A stretch of DNA of 14,400 nt, from the NCBI GenBank assembly GCA_946885645.1, contig CAMPGU010000081.1, positions 1 through 14,400 of the forward strand. The letters run 5' to 3'. The position numbers were made by a program, and so were the translations under genes. The DNA is from an uncultured Haloferula sp. (GTDB lineage: Bacteria > Verrucomicrobiota > Verrucomicrobiae > Verrucomicrobiales > Akkermansiaceae). Shown here one piece after another: positions 1 through 7,500 of this stretch. The notes under the pieces were generated by a model. The model ran no database searches, was not told the DNA's origin, and worked only from the letters and a program-made list of their open reading frames with translations. Position 1 is the first letter of the stretch, and every line of letters starts with the position of its first letter.

Positions 1-71
1 ACAGACGAACTGGAAGCGGCTAGGGCTCGGGTTCTTTGGTTGGCTCTGGAGAGCTGGGTTCGACGAAAGAA

Positions 72-93
72 CCGCCCTCAAATCCGAGGGCGG
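72..93 (+). terminator. Terminator-like hairpin
   Basis: A perfect 8-bp GC-rich stem, CCGCCCTC (72-79) against GAGGGCGG (86-93), closes a 6-nt loop and is followed by ATCTTT. The T-run is short, so intrinsic termination is plausible rather than certain. It would end a gene lying mostly left of the window and separate it from the sigma/kinase operon. Confidence 0.5.
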
Positions 94-227
94 ATCTTTG
101 CCAAGGATCCCGACACACTTTTTAACCAAATTTTTAAGGACGGATCCGCATACTCGTTCAGACGCAGCGAGGGCCGGGCAAAGTCCCCGTCCCATGCCGA
201 CAGATGAAATGCGATATTGCGTCGCAG

Positions 228-250
228 CGGCGTCCGCGGCGGACGTGCCG
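228..250. repeat. Inverted repeat upstream of the sigma gene
   Basis: CGTCCG (231-236) and CGGACG (240-245) pair around a 3-nt loop. With a 2-nt bulge the stem extends by CGG (228-230) against CCG (248-250). It lies about 70 bp before the sigma start, a position suited to an operator or a 5'-leader structure. Function unknown. Confidence 0.3.
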
Positions 251-318
251 AAATTCCGGTTTGCAAATTCCGTCCCCTTCCTCTCTCTGAGGATGAGCGA
301 GGGACCGCGCACCGGTAA

Positions 319-924
319 GTGCGACGTCATATTTCGAACACCAAACCCCAGGCAGTGGACGAAATCCGTAAGATTCTGGAAGCATCTCAGTTGCCCGGCG
401 GCCTCGTTTCATCGGAGCTGCTGCCTTTGGTTTACGATGAACTGCGCGCGTTGGCAGCGAAGCGACTGGCGGATGAAAGCGTCGGCCAGACCTTGCAGGC
501 GACCGCCTTGGTCCATGAGGCGTGGCTCTCCGTAGCGGGAAATGACGAGCGCATCTGGACCAACCGCGGGCATTTCTTCGGCGCAGCCGCCTTGGCGATG
601 CGGCACATCCTCGTGGACCGGGCGCGTGCCAAGGGGAGCCAGAAGCGAGGAGGGAATCCGGCGTTCCTCCAACTCGAAAGTCTCGATATCGCGGATGTGT
701 CGGTTGACGAGCGGGTTCTGATGGTCGACGAGATGATGACGCGGCTCGAGCGGGATGATCCCGACAGCGTGCGGGTGATCACGTTGAAGTTCTTCGGCGG
801 GCTAACCAACAAGGAGATCGCGATGATGGACGGAGTGACCGAACGGACCATCGAACGGCATTGGGCTTTCGCGCGGACGAAGCTTTTCAGGATGATCCAC
901 CAGGAAACGGGAGGAGGCTTTTAA
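319..924 (+). CDS. ECF-type RNA polymerase sigma factor (kinase-linked group)
   Basis: This 201-residue protein belongs to the ECF-like sigma family common in Planctomycetes and Verrucomicrobia (Sigma70_ECF type). Region 2 spans about residues 33-103 (LLPLVYDELRALAAKRL, then the family hallmark QATALVHEAWL at 60-70 and HFFGAAALAMRHILVDRARA). Region 4 is residues 153-193, with the helix-turn-helix GLTNKEIAMMDGVTERTIER. The motif that is acidic (DAED-like) in classical ECF region 2.2 is replaced by a neutral stretch containing Thr58 and Thr62. No anti-sigma gene follows; a Ser/Thr kinase gene starts 2 bp after the stop, so the two are surely co-transcribed. The start is uncertain: GTG at 319 is used here, GTG at 355 is an in-frame alternative, and neither has a strong Shine-Dalgarno sequence. 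Identity is confident; target promoters are unknown. Confidence 0.93.
   Translation: MRRHISNTKPQAVDEIRKILEASQLPGGLVSSELLPLVYDELRALAAKRLADESVGQTLQATALVHEAWLSVAGNDERIWTNRGHFFGAAALAMRHILVDRARAKGSQKRGGNPAFLQLESLDIADVSVDERVLMVDEMMTRLERDDPDSVRVITLKFFGGLTNKEIAMMDGVTERTIERHWAFARTKLFRMIHQETGGGF
911..917 (+). promoter_or_regulatory. Ribosome binding site deciding the kinase start
   Basis: GAGGAGG lies inside the last codons of the sigma gene and 9 nt before the ATG at 927. It fixes the kinase start at 927 rather than at the in-frame TTG at 861, which would need a long overlap with the sigma gene. The arrangement (stop TAA 922-924, 2-nt gap, ATG) favours coupled translation. Confidence 0.8.
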
Positions 925-926
925 GG

Positions 927-3155
927 ATGAACTCGCAGATTGACAGGCTCCTTTTCGAGGCCGCGTCGAGCATCGCCTCCCAAGAGGACCGCCAGGCTTT
1001 TCTGGATTTCGCCTGCCAAGGCGACAAGGCCCTGCGCAAGCTGATCCAGGAGTTATTGGAGCTGGAGGGGGGCGCGAAGGAGTTCTTCGAACTCGAGCCA
1101 ACGATGGAGAATCCAGCGCCTGTTGATGGCGACGAAGACAGCGGCATTGGTGCCAGGATCGGGCACTATCGGCTGATCGATCGTCTCGGTGCGGGAGGCT
1201 GCGGCGTCGTCTATCTGGCCGAGCAGCAGGAGCCGATGAAGCGCAAGGTGGCCCTCAAGATCATTCGTCTGGGCATGGACACCGAGAGCGTGATCGCCCG
1301 CTTTTCGATGGAGCGCGAGTCTCTGGCGCTGATGGATCATCCTAATATTGCGCGGGTCCTGGATGCCGGCACCACCACCTCGGGGCGACCGTATTTCGTG
1401 ATGGAACTCGTCGACGGCGAGAAGATCACCGATTATTGTGACCGGAAGCGTCTCGGTCTGGGCCAACGGCTCGAGCTTTTCATCCAAGTATGCGAAGCCA
1501 TCCAGCACGCGCATCAGAAGGGGGTAATCCACCGGGACATCAAACCGTCTAACGTGCTGGTACGGGACCATGACGGTCGGCCAGTGCCCAAGATCATCGA
1601 TTTCGGCATCGCCAAGGCCACGTCCGGAGGGGTCGAAGGAGAGGCGACCTTCACCCGTGCGGACCAGTTTCTAGGGACTCCCGCTTACATGAGCCCCGAG
1701 CAGGCGGATGGGAGGGGTGACATCGACACGCGCAGCGACATCTACAGCCTCGGGGCCATGCTGTGCGAGCTGTTGACCGGTCATCCTCCGTTCGCGCACA
1801 AGGATTTCAAGGACCGTGGGGTGGAGCAAATCCGCGGTATGCTGCGCGAGCAGGAGACGGGTGTTCCGTCCGCCCGCTTGAAGGCGGCAAGGGGTGAAGA
1901 GATGACAACCATCGCCGAACGTCGCGCCGCCGATCCGCAGCGGCTGTCGGCGGAGCTGGCGGGCGACCTCGACTGGATCGTGATGAAGGCGATCGAGAAA
2001 GACCGTCGCCGCCGCTACGAGACTGCCAACGGGCTGGCAATGGATGTCCAACGCTACCTTGATGAGGAACCGGTGCTGGCACGTCCTCCCAGCCGCCGGT
2101 ATCTCTTCTCGAAGCTGGTGCGTCGCAACCGGGTGCTCTTCGCGGCGAGCGGGGTTGCGCTGTTCGGTCTGCTGGCCGGCCTCGGGGTTTCCACCTGGCT
2201 GTTCTTCCGCGAAAAGGATGCCCGTCAGCAGCAATCGCGTCTGCGGGCGGAGGCAGAACATGCGCGGAGCATGGCGGAAGAAGCTCGTGCCAACGAAGCC
2301 CGAATGCACCAGAGGGCGAAGGCGGCGGATGTCGTCACGCAAGCCGCGGTCTTCGTGAGGTACAAGGAGATGGATGAGGCCGATAAACTGCTCGCGGGAC
2401 TGCGTGCGGATCTGGTCCCGGCATCCTTGGAAGCATCCAACACTCTGGTCGCGGTCGCGAATTCGAACCTCGCGAAGGGCCGCTGGAAGGAAGCCGCCGA
2501 TCGGTTCCATGCCCTGATCCACGTGCTGACGAGCGTGGACATGAAGGACACCGATGCGAACTCCCGCGAGTGGTTACCCGCCGCCACCGCCATCAGCGAA
2601 TGGGGGGAACCTTGGCAATACGAGGACTTCCGCAGGCTGGCCATCAGGCGCTTTGCCACTTCCTCCAATCCCATCGTGGCGGAGCACCTGCTGAAGGTCA
2701 CGTTGCTGCAGCCGGCTGATCAGGAAACGTTGAAGGCGATCGCTCCGCTTGCCGGCGTGATCGAGGCGTCGCTGGTCGGACCGAATAGAGAGAAGGACGA
2801 TCATCTGGTGGCTTGGCGGCAGTTCGTCCTCGCTCTACTGGCCTACCGCCAGGGCGATCTGGAGACGGCTGCCGAGTGGGCCCGCCTCAGTTCGGCCGCT
2901 ACGGGAAACCAGCCGCGCACTGCGGCGAGCCGGGTTATTCTTGCGATGATCGACCTCAAGCAAGGCAGGGCCGACGATGCCCGTCAGGTATTGGAGAAGG
3001 TGCATGAGGAAGTCCGACACTGGGAGGCGGGTCCTTTCCAGATCGAGTCGAGCTATCGAATCTCGTGGTCGAACTGGGGGGTCGCGCGGATTCTGCTTCG
3101 CGAGGCTGAAGGCATGGCCGGAGCGACGGAGGAGAAACCGTCGGAGGAAGAATAG
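927..3155 (+). CDS. Membrane-anchored Ser/Thr protein kinase (PknB/Hanks type)
   Basis: A 742-residue kinase with a cytoplasmic N-terminal catalytic domain (about 80-380). The glycine loop GAGGCGVV (88-95), VALK lysine 111, catalytic loop HRDIKPSN (202-209), DFG (225-227) and GTPAYMSPEQ (250-259) are all intact, so it should be active. The stretch DLDWIVMKAIEKDRRRRYET (348-367) is typical of kinases paired with ECF sigma factors in Planctomycetes/Verrucomicrobia. One transmembrane helix (about 404-426) is followed by a charged coiled coil (about 428-470) and a helical, TPR-like C-terminal region to the end, presumably on the far side of the membrane as sensor or protein-interaction domain; no known ligand domain is recognisable there. 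A helical region of about 70 residues precedes the kinase domain. Co-transcribed with the sigma gene, it is the obvious candidate for controlling that sigma factor, by inference. Confidence 0.93.
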   Translation: MNSQIDRLLFEAASSIASQEDRQAFLDFACQGDKALRKLIQELLELEGGAKEFFELEPTMENPAPVDGDEDSGIGARIGHYRLIDRLGAGGCGVVYLAEQQEPMKRKVALKIIRLGMDTESVIARFSMERESLALMDHPNIARVLDAGTTTSGRPYFVMELVDGEKITDYCDRKRLGLGQRLELFIQVCEAIQHAHQKGVIHRDIKPSNVLVRDHDGRPVPKIIDFGIAKATSGGVEGEATFTRADQFLGTPAYMSPEQADGRGDIDTRSDIYSLGAMLCELLTGHPPFAHKDFKDRGVEQIRGMLREQETGVPSARLKAARGEEMTTIAERRAADPQRLSAELAGDLDWIVMKAIEKDRRRRYETANGLAMDVQRYLDEEPVLARPPSRRYLFSKLVRRNRVLFAASGVALFGLLAGLGVSTWLFFREKDARQQQSRLRAEAEHARSMAEEARANEARMHQRAKAADVVTQAAVFVRYKEMDEADKLLAGLRADLVPASLEASNTLVAVANSNLAKGRWKEAADRFHALIHVLTSVDMKDTDANSREWLPAATAISEWGEPWQYEDFRRLAIRRFATSSNPIVAEHLLKVTLLQPADQETLKAIAPLAGVIEASLVGPNREKDDHLVAWRQFVLALLAYRQGDLETAAEWARLSSAATGNQPRTAASRVILAMIDLKQGRADDARQVLEKVHEEVRHWEAGPFQIESSYRISWSNWGVARILLREAEGMAGATEEKPSEEE

Positions 3156-3179
3156 TCCTTTTTCCGTGTCGGCATCGCG

Positions 3180-3231
3180 CACGGATTTCCGCCTCTGCTG
3201 ATGTGGGACGGATGTCGGCGGAAATGCCGTG
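3180..3231 (+). terminator. Long hairpin after the kinase gene
   Basis: Bases 3180-3193 pair with 3217-3231 through 14 base pairs with a single bulged G (3226) and a 23-nt loop. The hairpin starts 25 nt after the kinase stop codon. A T-run precedes it (3157-3163) but none follows, so it may be a message-stabilising 3' structure or a factor-assisted terminator. Its 5' arm CACGG (3180-3184) can also pair with CCGTG at 3164-3168, giving a smaller competing hairpin. Confidence 0.4.
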
Positions 3232-3255
3232 TTCGCCTCACTTCCTTGGGTTATT

Positions 3256-3288
3256 GCCGCCGGATTCCTCGGGTTATGGGCCGGCGGC
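3256..3288. repeat. GC-rich inverted repeat
   Basis: GCCGCCGG (3256-3263) pairs perfectly with CCGGCGGC (3281-3288) around a 17-nt loop. No T-run follows. It lies between two other hairpins in the same gap; role unknown. Confidence 0.4.
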
Positions 3289-3304
3289 GTCCTGGGACAA
3301 GGGG

Positions 3305-3337
3305 GCGGCTGGAGCAGAGGGTTCCTGCTCCAGCCGC
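3305..3337. terminator. Perfect 13-bp hairpin, possible factor-assisted terminator
   Basis: GCGGCTGGAGCAG (3305-3317) pairs perfectly with CTGCTCCAGCCGC (3325-3337) around a 7-nt loop. This is the strongest uninterrupted stem found in the window. It lacks a 3' T-run, so it could be a terminator for either strand, a protein-binding site or an RNA structure. Its intergenic position after the kinase gene favours an RNA-level role. Confidence 0.4.
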
Positions 3338-3545
3338 TAGGCTCCCACGGCGGGCCGGCTCCGGCAGGTGGTCGCTCCGGTGGAGAGTGCGGATTTCGTG
3401 TCGGCTGGCTCCACGCTTTTACGCCTTCCTTAGTCGAGGGGCGTCCAGAAGCCCGGCGAGTCCGGCCCCGCCTTCGAAATCACATGAACCTACCGAAAGG
3501 AAAAGCCATTGGCCAGTGAGAGCCGCGGCTAGCGCTTACGGGCAA

Positions 3546-3567
3546 CCAGCGCTTCCGACAGCGCTGG
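3546..3567. promoter_or_regulatory. Inverted repeat before the response regulator gene
   Basis: CCAGCGCT (3546-3553) pairs with AGCGCTGG (3560-3567) around a 6-nt loop. The hexamer AGCGCT, itself a palindrome, occurs at 3531-3536, 3548-3553 and 3560-3565, just after the palindrome AGCCGCGGCT (3521-3530). The cluster lies 55-100 bp before the ATG at 3622, a place where an operator would be expected. Which protein would bind is unknown; self-regulation by the encoded LuxR-type protein is one option. Confidence 0.35.
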
Positions 3568-3621
3568 GTTTGCGCCGAAGAAGTTCCGCCGGCTGAGGGT
3601 TGCAACGGCGAGTAGAACTTT

Positions 3622-4464
3622 ATGAACCAGATTCCATTTTCATCCGGACGTGCCTCAATTAGTCCAACCATCGGCGCCAAGTCCTCCGTGCCCGGCAAGT
3701 CACTGCGCGGCCCCGGCCTCGCGCGGGGCGAGAAGAAGCCGCCCCGGATCGCGGTGCTTGCCGGAGACGACGTATGCGGCGAACGGCTCAGGCAACTCTG
3801 TCATGCGGCAAAGCTGCCTTGTGCGCTGATTTGCACTCAAGGCCCCGAAGCGGACAGGCAGATCAGCGAGGCTTGCCCGCATGTAATCTTGGTGGACATC
3901 GACTCGCCGGATAGCGCGGGGATTGAGTCTATAGCGAGGATCAAGCAGCGCTTTGCCCGGATTCAGATGATCGCGGTCTCGGCTGGGGATCATGCGGAGA
4001 CCATCGTTCCCGCTCTCATGGCAGGGGCCTCGGGGCATTTCATGAGATCGGCGCTTCCCGGGGAGGTGAGCCGCGCGATCCACCTTGTCCTTCACGGAGG
4101 TGCTCCCGTGAGTACGAAGATCGCGCGTCATTTGGTGGAGGGGTTGCATCAGTCCGTGGGGCAAAGGGCGGACGGCAACGTCTTAAGCAAGCGTGAGAAG
4201 GAGGTCCTGGACCTCGTTTGCGAGGGTCTCGCGAACAAAGAAATTGCCGATCGCCTGGACATCTCGCCCGAAACGGTGCGCAAGCACCTGAAGGGCATTT
4301 TCGGGAAACTCGGGGTCCGATGCCGCACGGCGGCGGCGATGAAATATCGAGGTGACCAAGGAGAGCTCGGGTCCCTTGGAAGCTTACTCTGGCGGGCTTT
4401 TGGCGCGAAAGAATGTGGAACGCGAGATTCCGTGTCGGGTTCCTTTCGGGAAATCCGCCCGTGA
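3622..4464 (+). CDS. Orphan NarL/FixJ-family response regulator with LuxR-type DNA-binding domain
   Basis: A 280-residue DNA-binding regulator. A receiver-like domain (about 42-155) has the acid pair Asp49/Asp50, the likely phosphoacceptor Asp92 in LVDIDSP and Ser120 at the switch position, but Arg142 where GASGHFMR aligns with the GAxGYLxK motif, so the conserved Lys is absent. A LuxR-type helix-turn-helix follows at about 187-241 (LSKREKEVLDLVCEGLANKE, SPETVRKHLK). A low-complexity 40-residue N-terminal extension and a 40-residue C-terminal tail are not typical of the family. No histidine kinase gene is adjacent. The ATG at 3622 has a weak GGCGAG 9 nt or so upstream; GTG at 3688 is an in-frame alternative that would remove 22 residues. 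The gene sits 61 bp before the beta-strand-repeat operon and might regulate it, which is inference from position only. Confidence 0.88.
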   Translation: MNQIPFSSGRASISPTIGAKSSVPGKSLRGPGLARGEKKPPRIAVLAGDDVCGERLRQLCHAAKLPCALICTQGPEADRQISEACPHVILVDIDSPDSAGIESIARIKQRFARIQMIAVSAGDHAETIVPALMAGASGHFMRSALPGEVSRAIHLVLHGGAPVSTKIARHLVEGLHQSVGQRADGNVLSKREKEVLDLVCEGLANKEIADRLDISPETVRKHLKGIFGKLGVRCRTAAAMKYRGDQGELGSLGSLLWRAFGAKECGTRDSVSGSFREIRP

Positions 4465-4470
4465 GGGATA

Positions 4471-4494
4471 GAGGCGAAATTCGATCTTCGCCTC
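4471..4494 (+). terminator. Hairpin between the regulator gene and the repeat-protein operon
   Basis: GAGGCGAA (4471-4478) pairs perfectly with TTCGCCTC (4487-4494) around an 8-nt loop, starting 6 nt after the regulator stop codon. No T-run follows. It may be a weak terminator of the regulator gene or a structure in the leader of the next message, whose ATG is 31 nt further on. Confidence 0.4.
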
Positions 4495-4525
4495 TCAAAC
4501 CCGACCTAGGACCCCAAGACCTCTC

Positions 4526-7500
4526 ATGAAACCCCAGAATAGCGTTATCCGAAATCCATTCTCCCCGCTCGCCTTATCCGCCGACAAGCCGGGCTCCACG
4601 ACGCGGAGCAAACTCTTGGCTTGTGCTCTCATTGCCGCGGTTTCCGTGGCCGCGCCCCAATCGGCTCTGGCGACCAATCTCTACTGGGATGTGAACGCCG
4701 CCGCCACGGGTGCCACCAACAGCACCACTGCGGCCGGCACGTGGGGAACAGGCATCTTGTGGAATACCGATTCCACCGGCGGCGGGGGGACCTTCACGGC
4801 CACGACCACCCTTGACGACGATTTGACCTTCTCAGCCGGAACCAATGCGACCGGAAACTTCACGGTGACCCTGTCCGGGGCCCGCCAGGCGAGGAGCATC
4901 GTGATCGAAGAGGGAAACCAACTCACTCTGGCGGGGACCAGCACGCCCTCGCTCACGATAGGGAGCGGAGGCATCACGGTCACGAACGCGGCCCGGTTTA
5001 CCGCCCCCTCCAGTCTCCCGTCCTACCTGCTGGCTGCGAGCCAGACATGGACGGACAATAGCAGCAACGTCGGTTCAGCATTCGTGACCAGTTCGCTCGC
5101 CACGATCGCGGGGGTCGATGGCAGCGGGAACATCACCCTCACCCTGGATGGCACGCATGCCGTCAATACCGATGGCAGCACGATCCGGGGGTTTATCGCG
5201 GACGGCACCGGCAACACGCTGAGTCTGGTAAAGAACGGCACCGGCATCTGGCAGTTGTACGGCGGCGCCGCCAACACCAACACCTACAGCGGCGGAACCA
5301 CATTGAACGCCGGTGAATTGCAGGTCAACTGCGTGACCACCTTCGCGGGTACTACTTCCGCCTTAGGAACTGGAGGACTGCAGATCAACGGCGGCACCCT
5401 TACCGCGCGGAACGGAAACAAGACGATTGCGAATACAGTGACTGTGGGCGGCGATTTCACGCTCAACGGTGCCAATGCCGGTGGCAACGTGCTGACCTTG
5501 TCGGGGAATGTGGATCTTGGAGGAGGGACCCGCACGATCGCGGTCAATGCAACCCCCGGTGCGGCGATCATCTCCGGAGTCATCTCCAACGGCGGGCTGA
5601 CGAAGAGCGGCACGCGCAACCTTACACTCGAGGCGGCCAATACCTACACCGGTCCGACGACAATCACCGATGGAACGCTGACCCTGACGAACCCGACCCC
5701 TATCGACTCGAGCAGTGGTGTCTCCATCAACGGCAGCGGTGCCAAACTGGTGAGCATCGGCTTCGGCACGGTGGTGCCGGCCATCACGCTGACCCAAGGT
5801 TCGGTGGACGGAGACGGGGTTTTCAACTCGCTCACGGTCGCCGATGCCATCGGCAATGCCATCGCGGCGGGGGCTGGTGCACCGGTGCCGCTGCAGGTGA
5901 ACACGCTGACCTTCCAAGGTGCGGCCACTCTGAATCTGCGGGCGAGCGGGACGGTCTCGGACCAGTACCTCACCATCACGAACCTGACCACTAGTGCGGC
6001 GGCGGACGTGGTCATTAATGCCACGAACACAGCCGGGGTGTGGACGTCCGGAACGGACTATCCCTTGATCGAATTCGACAACTACACGTCCGCGGGCGAT
6101 GCGTCTCATTTCACGCTGGGAACGGTGGCCGGTCTCAATCCGACCCAGACGGCGGAACTGGTCAATACTGGCAGCGCCATCGTGCTGAGGGTCGCCGCCG
6201 AGTCCTTGATCTGGACCGGTCTTCAAAGCGCTGACTGGACCACCCAAACGGTCGGAGGCTTGCGAAACTGGAGCCACAACGGAAGCGGGGTTGAATTCAC
6301 GACCAACAGTGCGGTGACCTTCGACGACACGGCCGCGCGGTTCGAAATCAACCTTGCCGAGAACGTCAGCCCGAGCGCGGTGGTCGTCGATAACGGCTTC
6401 TTCAGTGACTACACGATCTCGAGCACCGGTGGTTTCGGTATCCAAACCGGGGCGCTGGCCAAGAGCGGCGATGGTGCCCTGATCCTCACCACAAACAACG
6501 CCTATACCGGACCGACCACCATCAACGCGGGGCTTCTCGAGCTTACGGGCGCCGGGTCCATTGCCGCCAGCTCCTCGATCTCGAATAACGGCCTGCTGGT
6601 CCTCAATCCCACGGGTGGCCCGAACGTCTACCCGAACCCGATCGGGGGAACGGGGAGCCTCAGCAAGGAAGGGTCGGCCCCGCTGACCTTGGCCGGAGCC
6701 AATACCTTCACGGGCGCCTTCACGCTGGAGGGCGGCGCGCTGAACATCAATAGCGCCACGGCAGTGGGAGAGGGTCCGGGCGCCTTTGTCCTCAACGGTG
6801 GCTCGATCGACAACACCAGCGGGTCCGCGATTGCTTCGGCCTCGACCAAGCCGCAGACGTGGAATGCGGATGTCCTCTTCACGGGTTCGAGCAGCCTGGA
6901 GATGGGGACGGGCACGGTGACCGTGAGTGGAGCCGATGCCGTCCGAACGGTAACGATCAGCAATGGTACCTTGGCCGTGGGCGAGCTGAAGGCCCCGCTG
7001 CATGGCTTGACCAAGGAGGGTCCCGGCACGGTCGCATTTGCCAGCACGGGGGCTGGAGGTGCCAGCAGCGTGATCGCCGGCACGCTGACCGTCAATGGAG
7101 GCACGGTTCAGATCTGCCGCACCGGGGCCGATGCTGCCGGCAGCGGCGACTTCACCGCCGCCGGCCTCAGCGGCAGCGGAACGGTGGTTAATGGTGCGGC
7201 GATCGAGCGATGGCTCTTCGTCAACAACACGGACACCCACACCTTCAGTGGCACCTTGGCCAACGGGGGGACGGGTGCACTCGGTCTCAACAAGCTGGGC
7301 ACCGGGACGCTGAACCTTACCACGGCAAACTCCTACACCGGGGCCACCACCGTGGCAGCCGGCTACCTCAACGTCCAGAACGGCAGCGCGCTCGGTGGCA
7401 GCACGGTGAGCGTCCGGACCTTGACGGGCGGACTTCAACTACAGGGTGGAGTGACCCTCGCGAATAATTTCCTGACCAGCAACGATGGCAGCGGCGCGTC

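Larger units (their letters stand above)
1..318. other. Left-edge region without a convincing gene
   Basis: No recognisable protein is encoded here. Two + strand frames run open from the left edge (frame 1 to a TGA at 205-207, frame 2 to 535) and the third stops at a TAG at 21-23. A hairpin at 72-93 looks like a transcription terminator, so an upstream gene may simply end at or before the TAG. The A/T-rich stretch around 117-140 interrupts otherwise GC-rich DNA and could hold promoter elements for the sigma gene, but no convincing -35/-10 pair is visible. An inverted repeat lies at 228-250. Confidence 0.5.
3156..3621. other. 466-bp intergenic region rich in inverted repeats
   Basis: No credible gene. 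The one open frame with a hydrophobic N-terminus (GTG 3229 to TGA 3519) matches no known protein and runs through several hairpins. The region holds a bulged 14-bp hairpin just after the kinase stop (3180-3231), two more GC-rich hairpins (3256-3288 and 3305-3337), a 10-nt palindrome AGCCGCGGCT (3521-3530) and an 8-bp hairpin (3546-3567) close to the next gene. It probably holds the 3' end of the sigma/kinase message and the promoter region of the response regulator gene. Confidence 0.6.

Noticed and set aside
1..207. Open + strand frame from the left edge to TGA 205-207, possible end of an upstream gene
   Set aside because: It resembles no known protein, runs through a terminator-like hairpin at 72-93, and the other frames are open or stop nearby as well; there is too little sequence to decide.
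98..535. 145-codon + strand frame overlapping the sigma gene
   Set aside because: It is out of frame with the clearly recognisable sigma factor and encodes Arg/Pro/Ser-rich sequence typical of shadow frames in GC-rich DNA.
861..926. Earlier TTG start for the kinase gene at 861
   Set aside because: It would overlap the sigma gene by 64 bp and lacks a Shine-Dalgarno sequence, whereas ATG 927 has GAGGAGG at good spacing.
3229..3519. Small protein with a hydrophobic N-terminus starting at GTG 3229
   Set aside because: No Shine-Dalgarno sequence, no recognisable family, and the frame passes through several strong hairpins; the signal-peptide look is probably by chance.
5363..7438. Long minus-strand open frame (691 codons) opposite the first repeat protein
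   Set aside because: It is Arg/Gly/Asp-rich without any domain and arises from the GC-rich repetitive codons of the real gene on the + strand.
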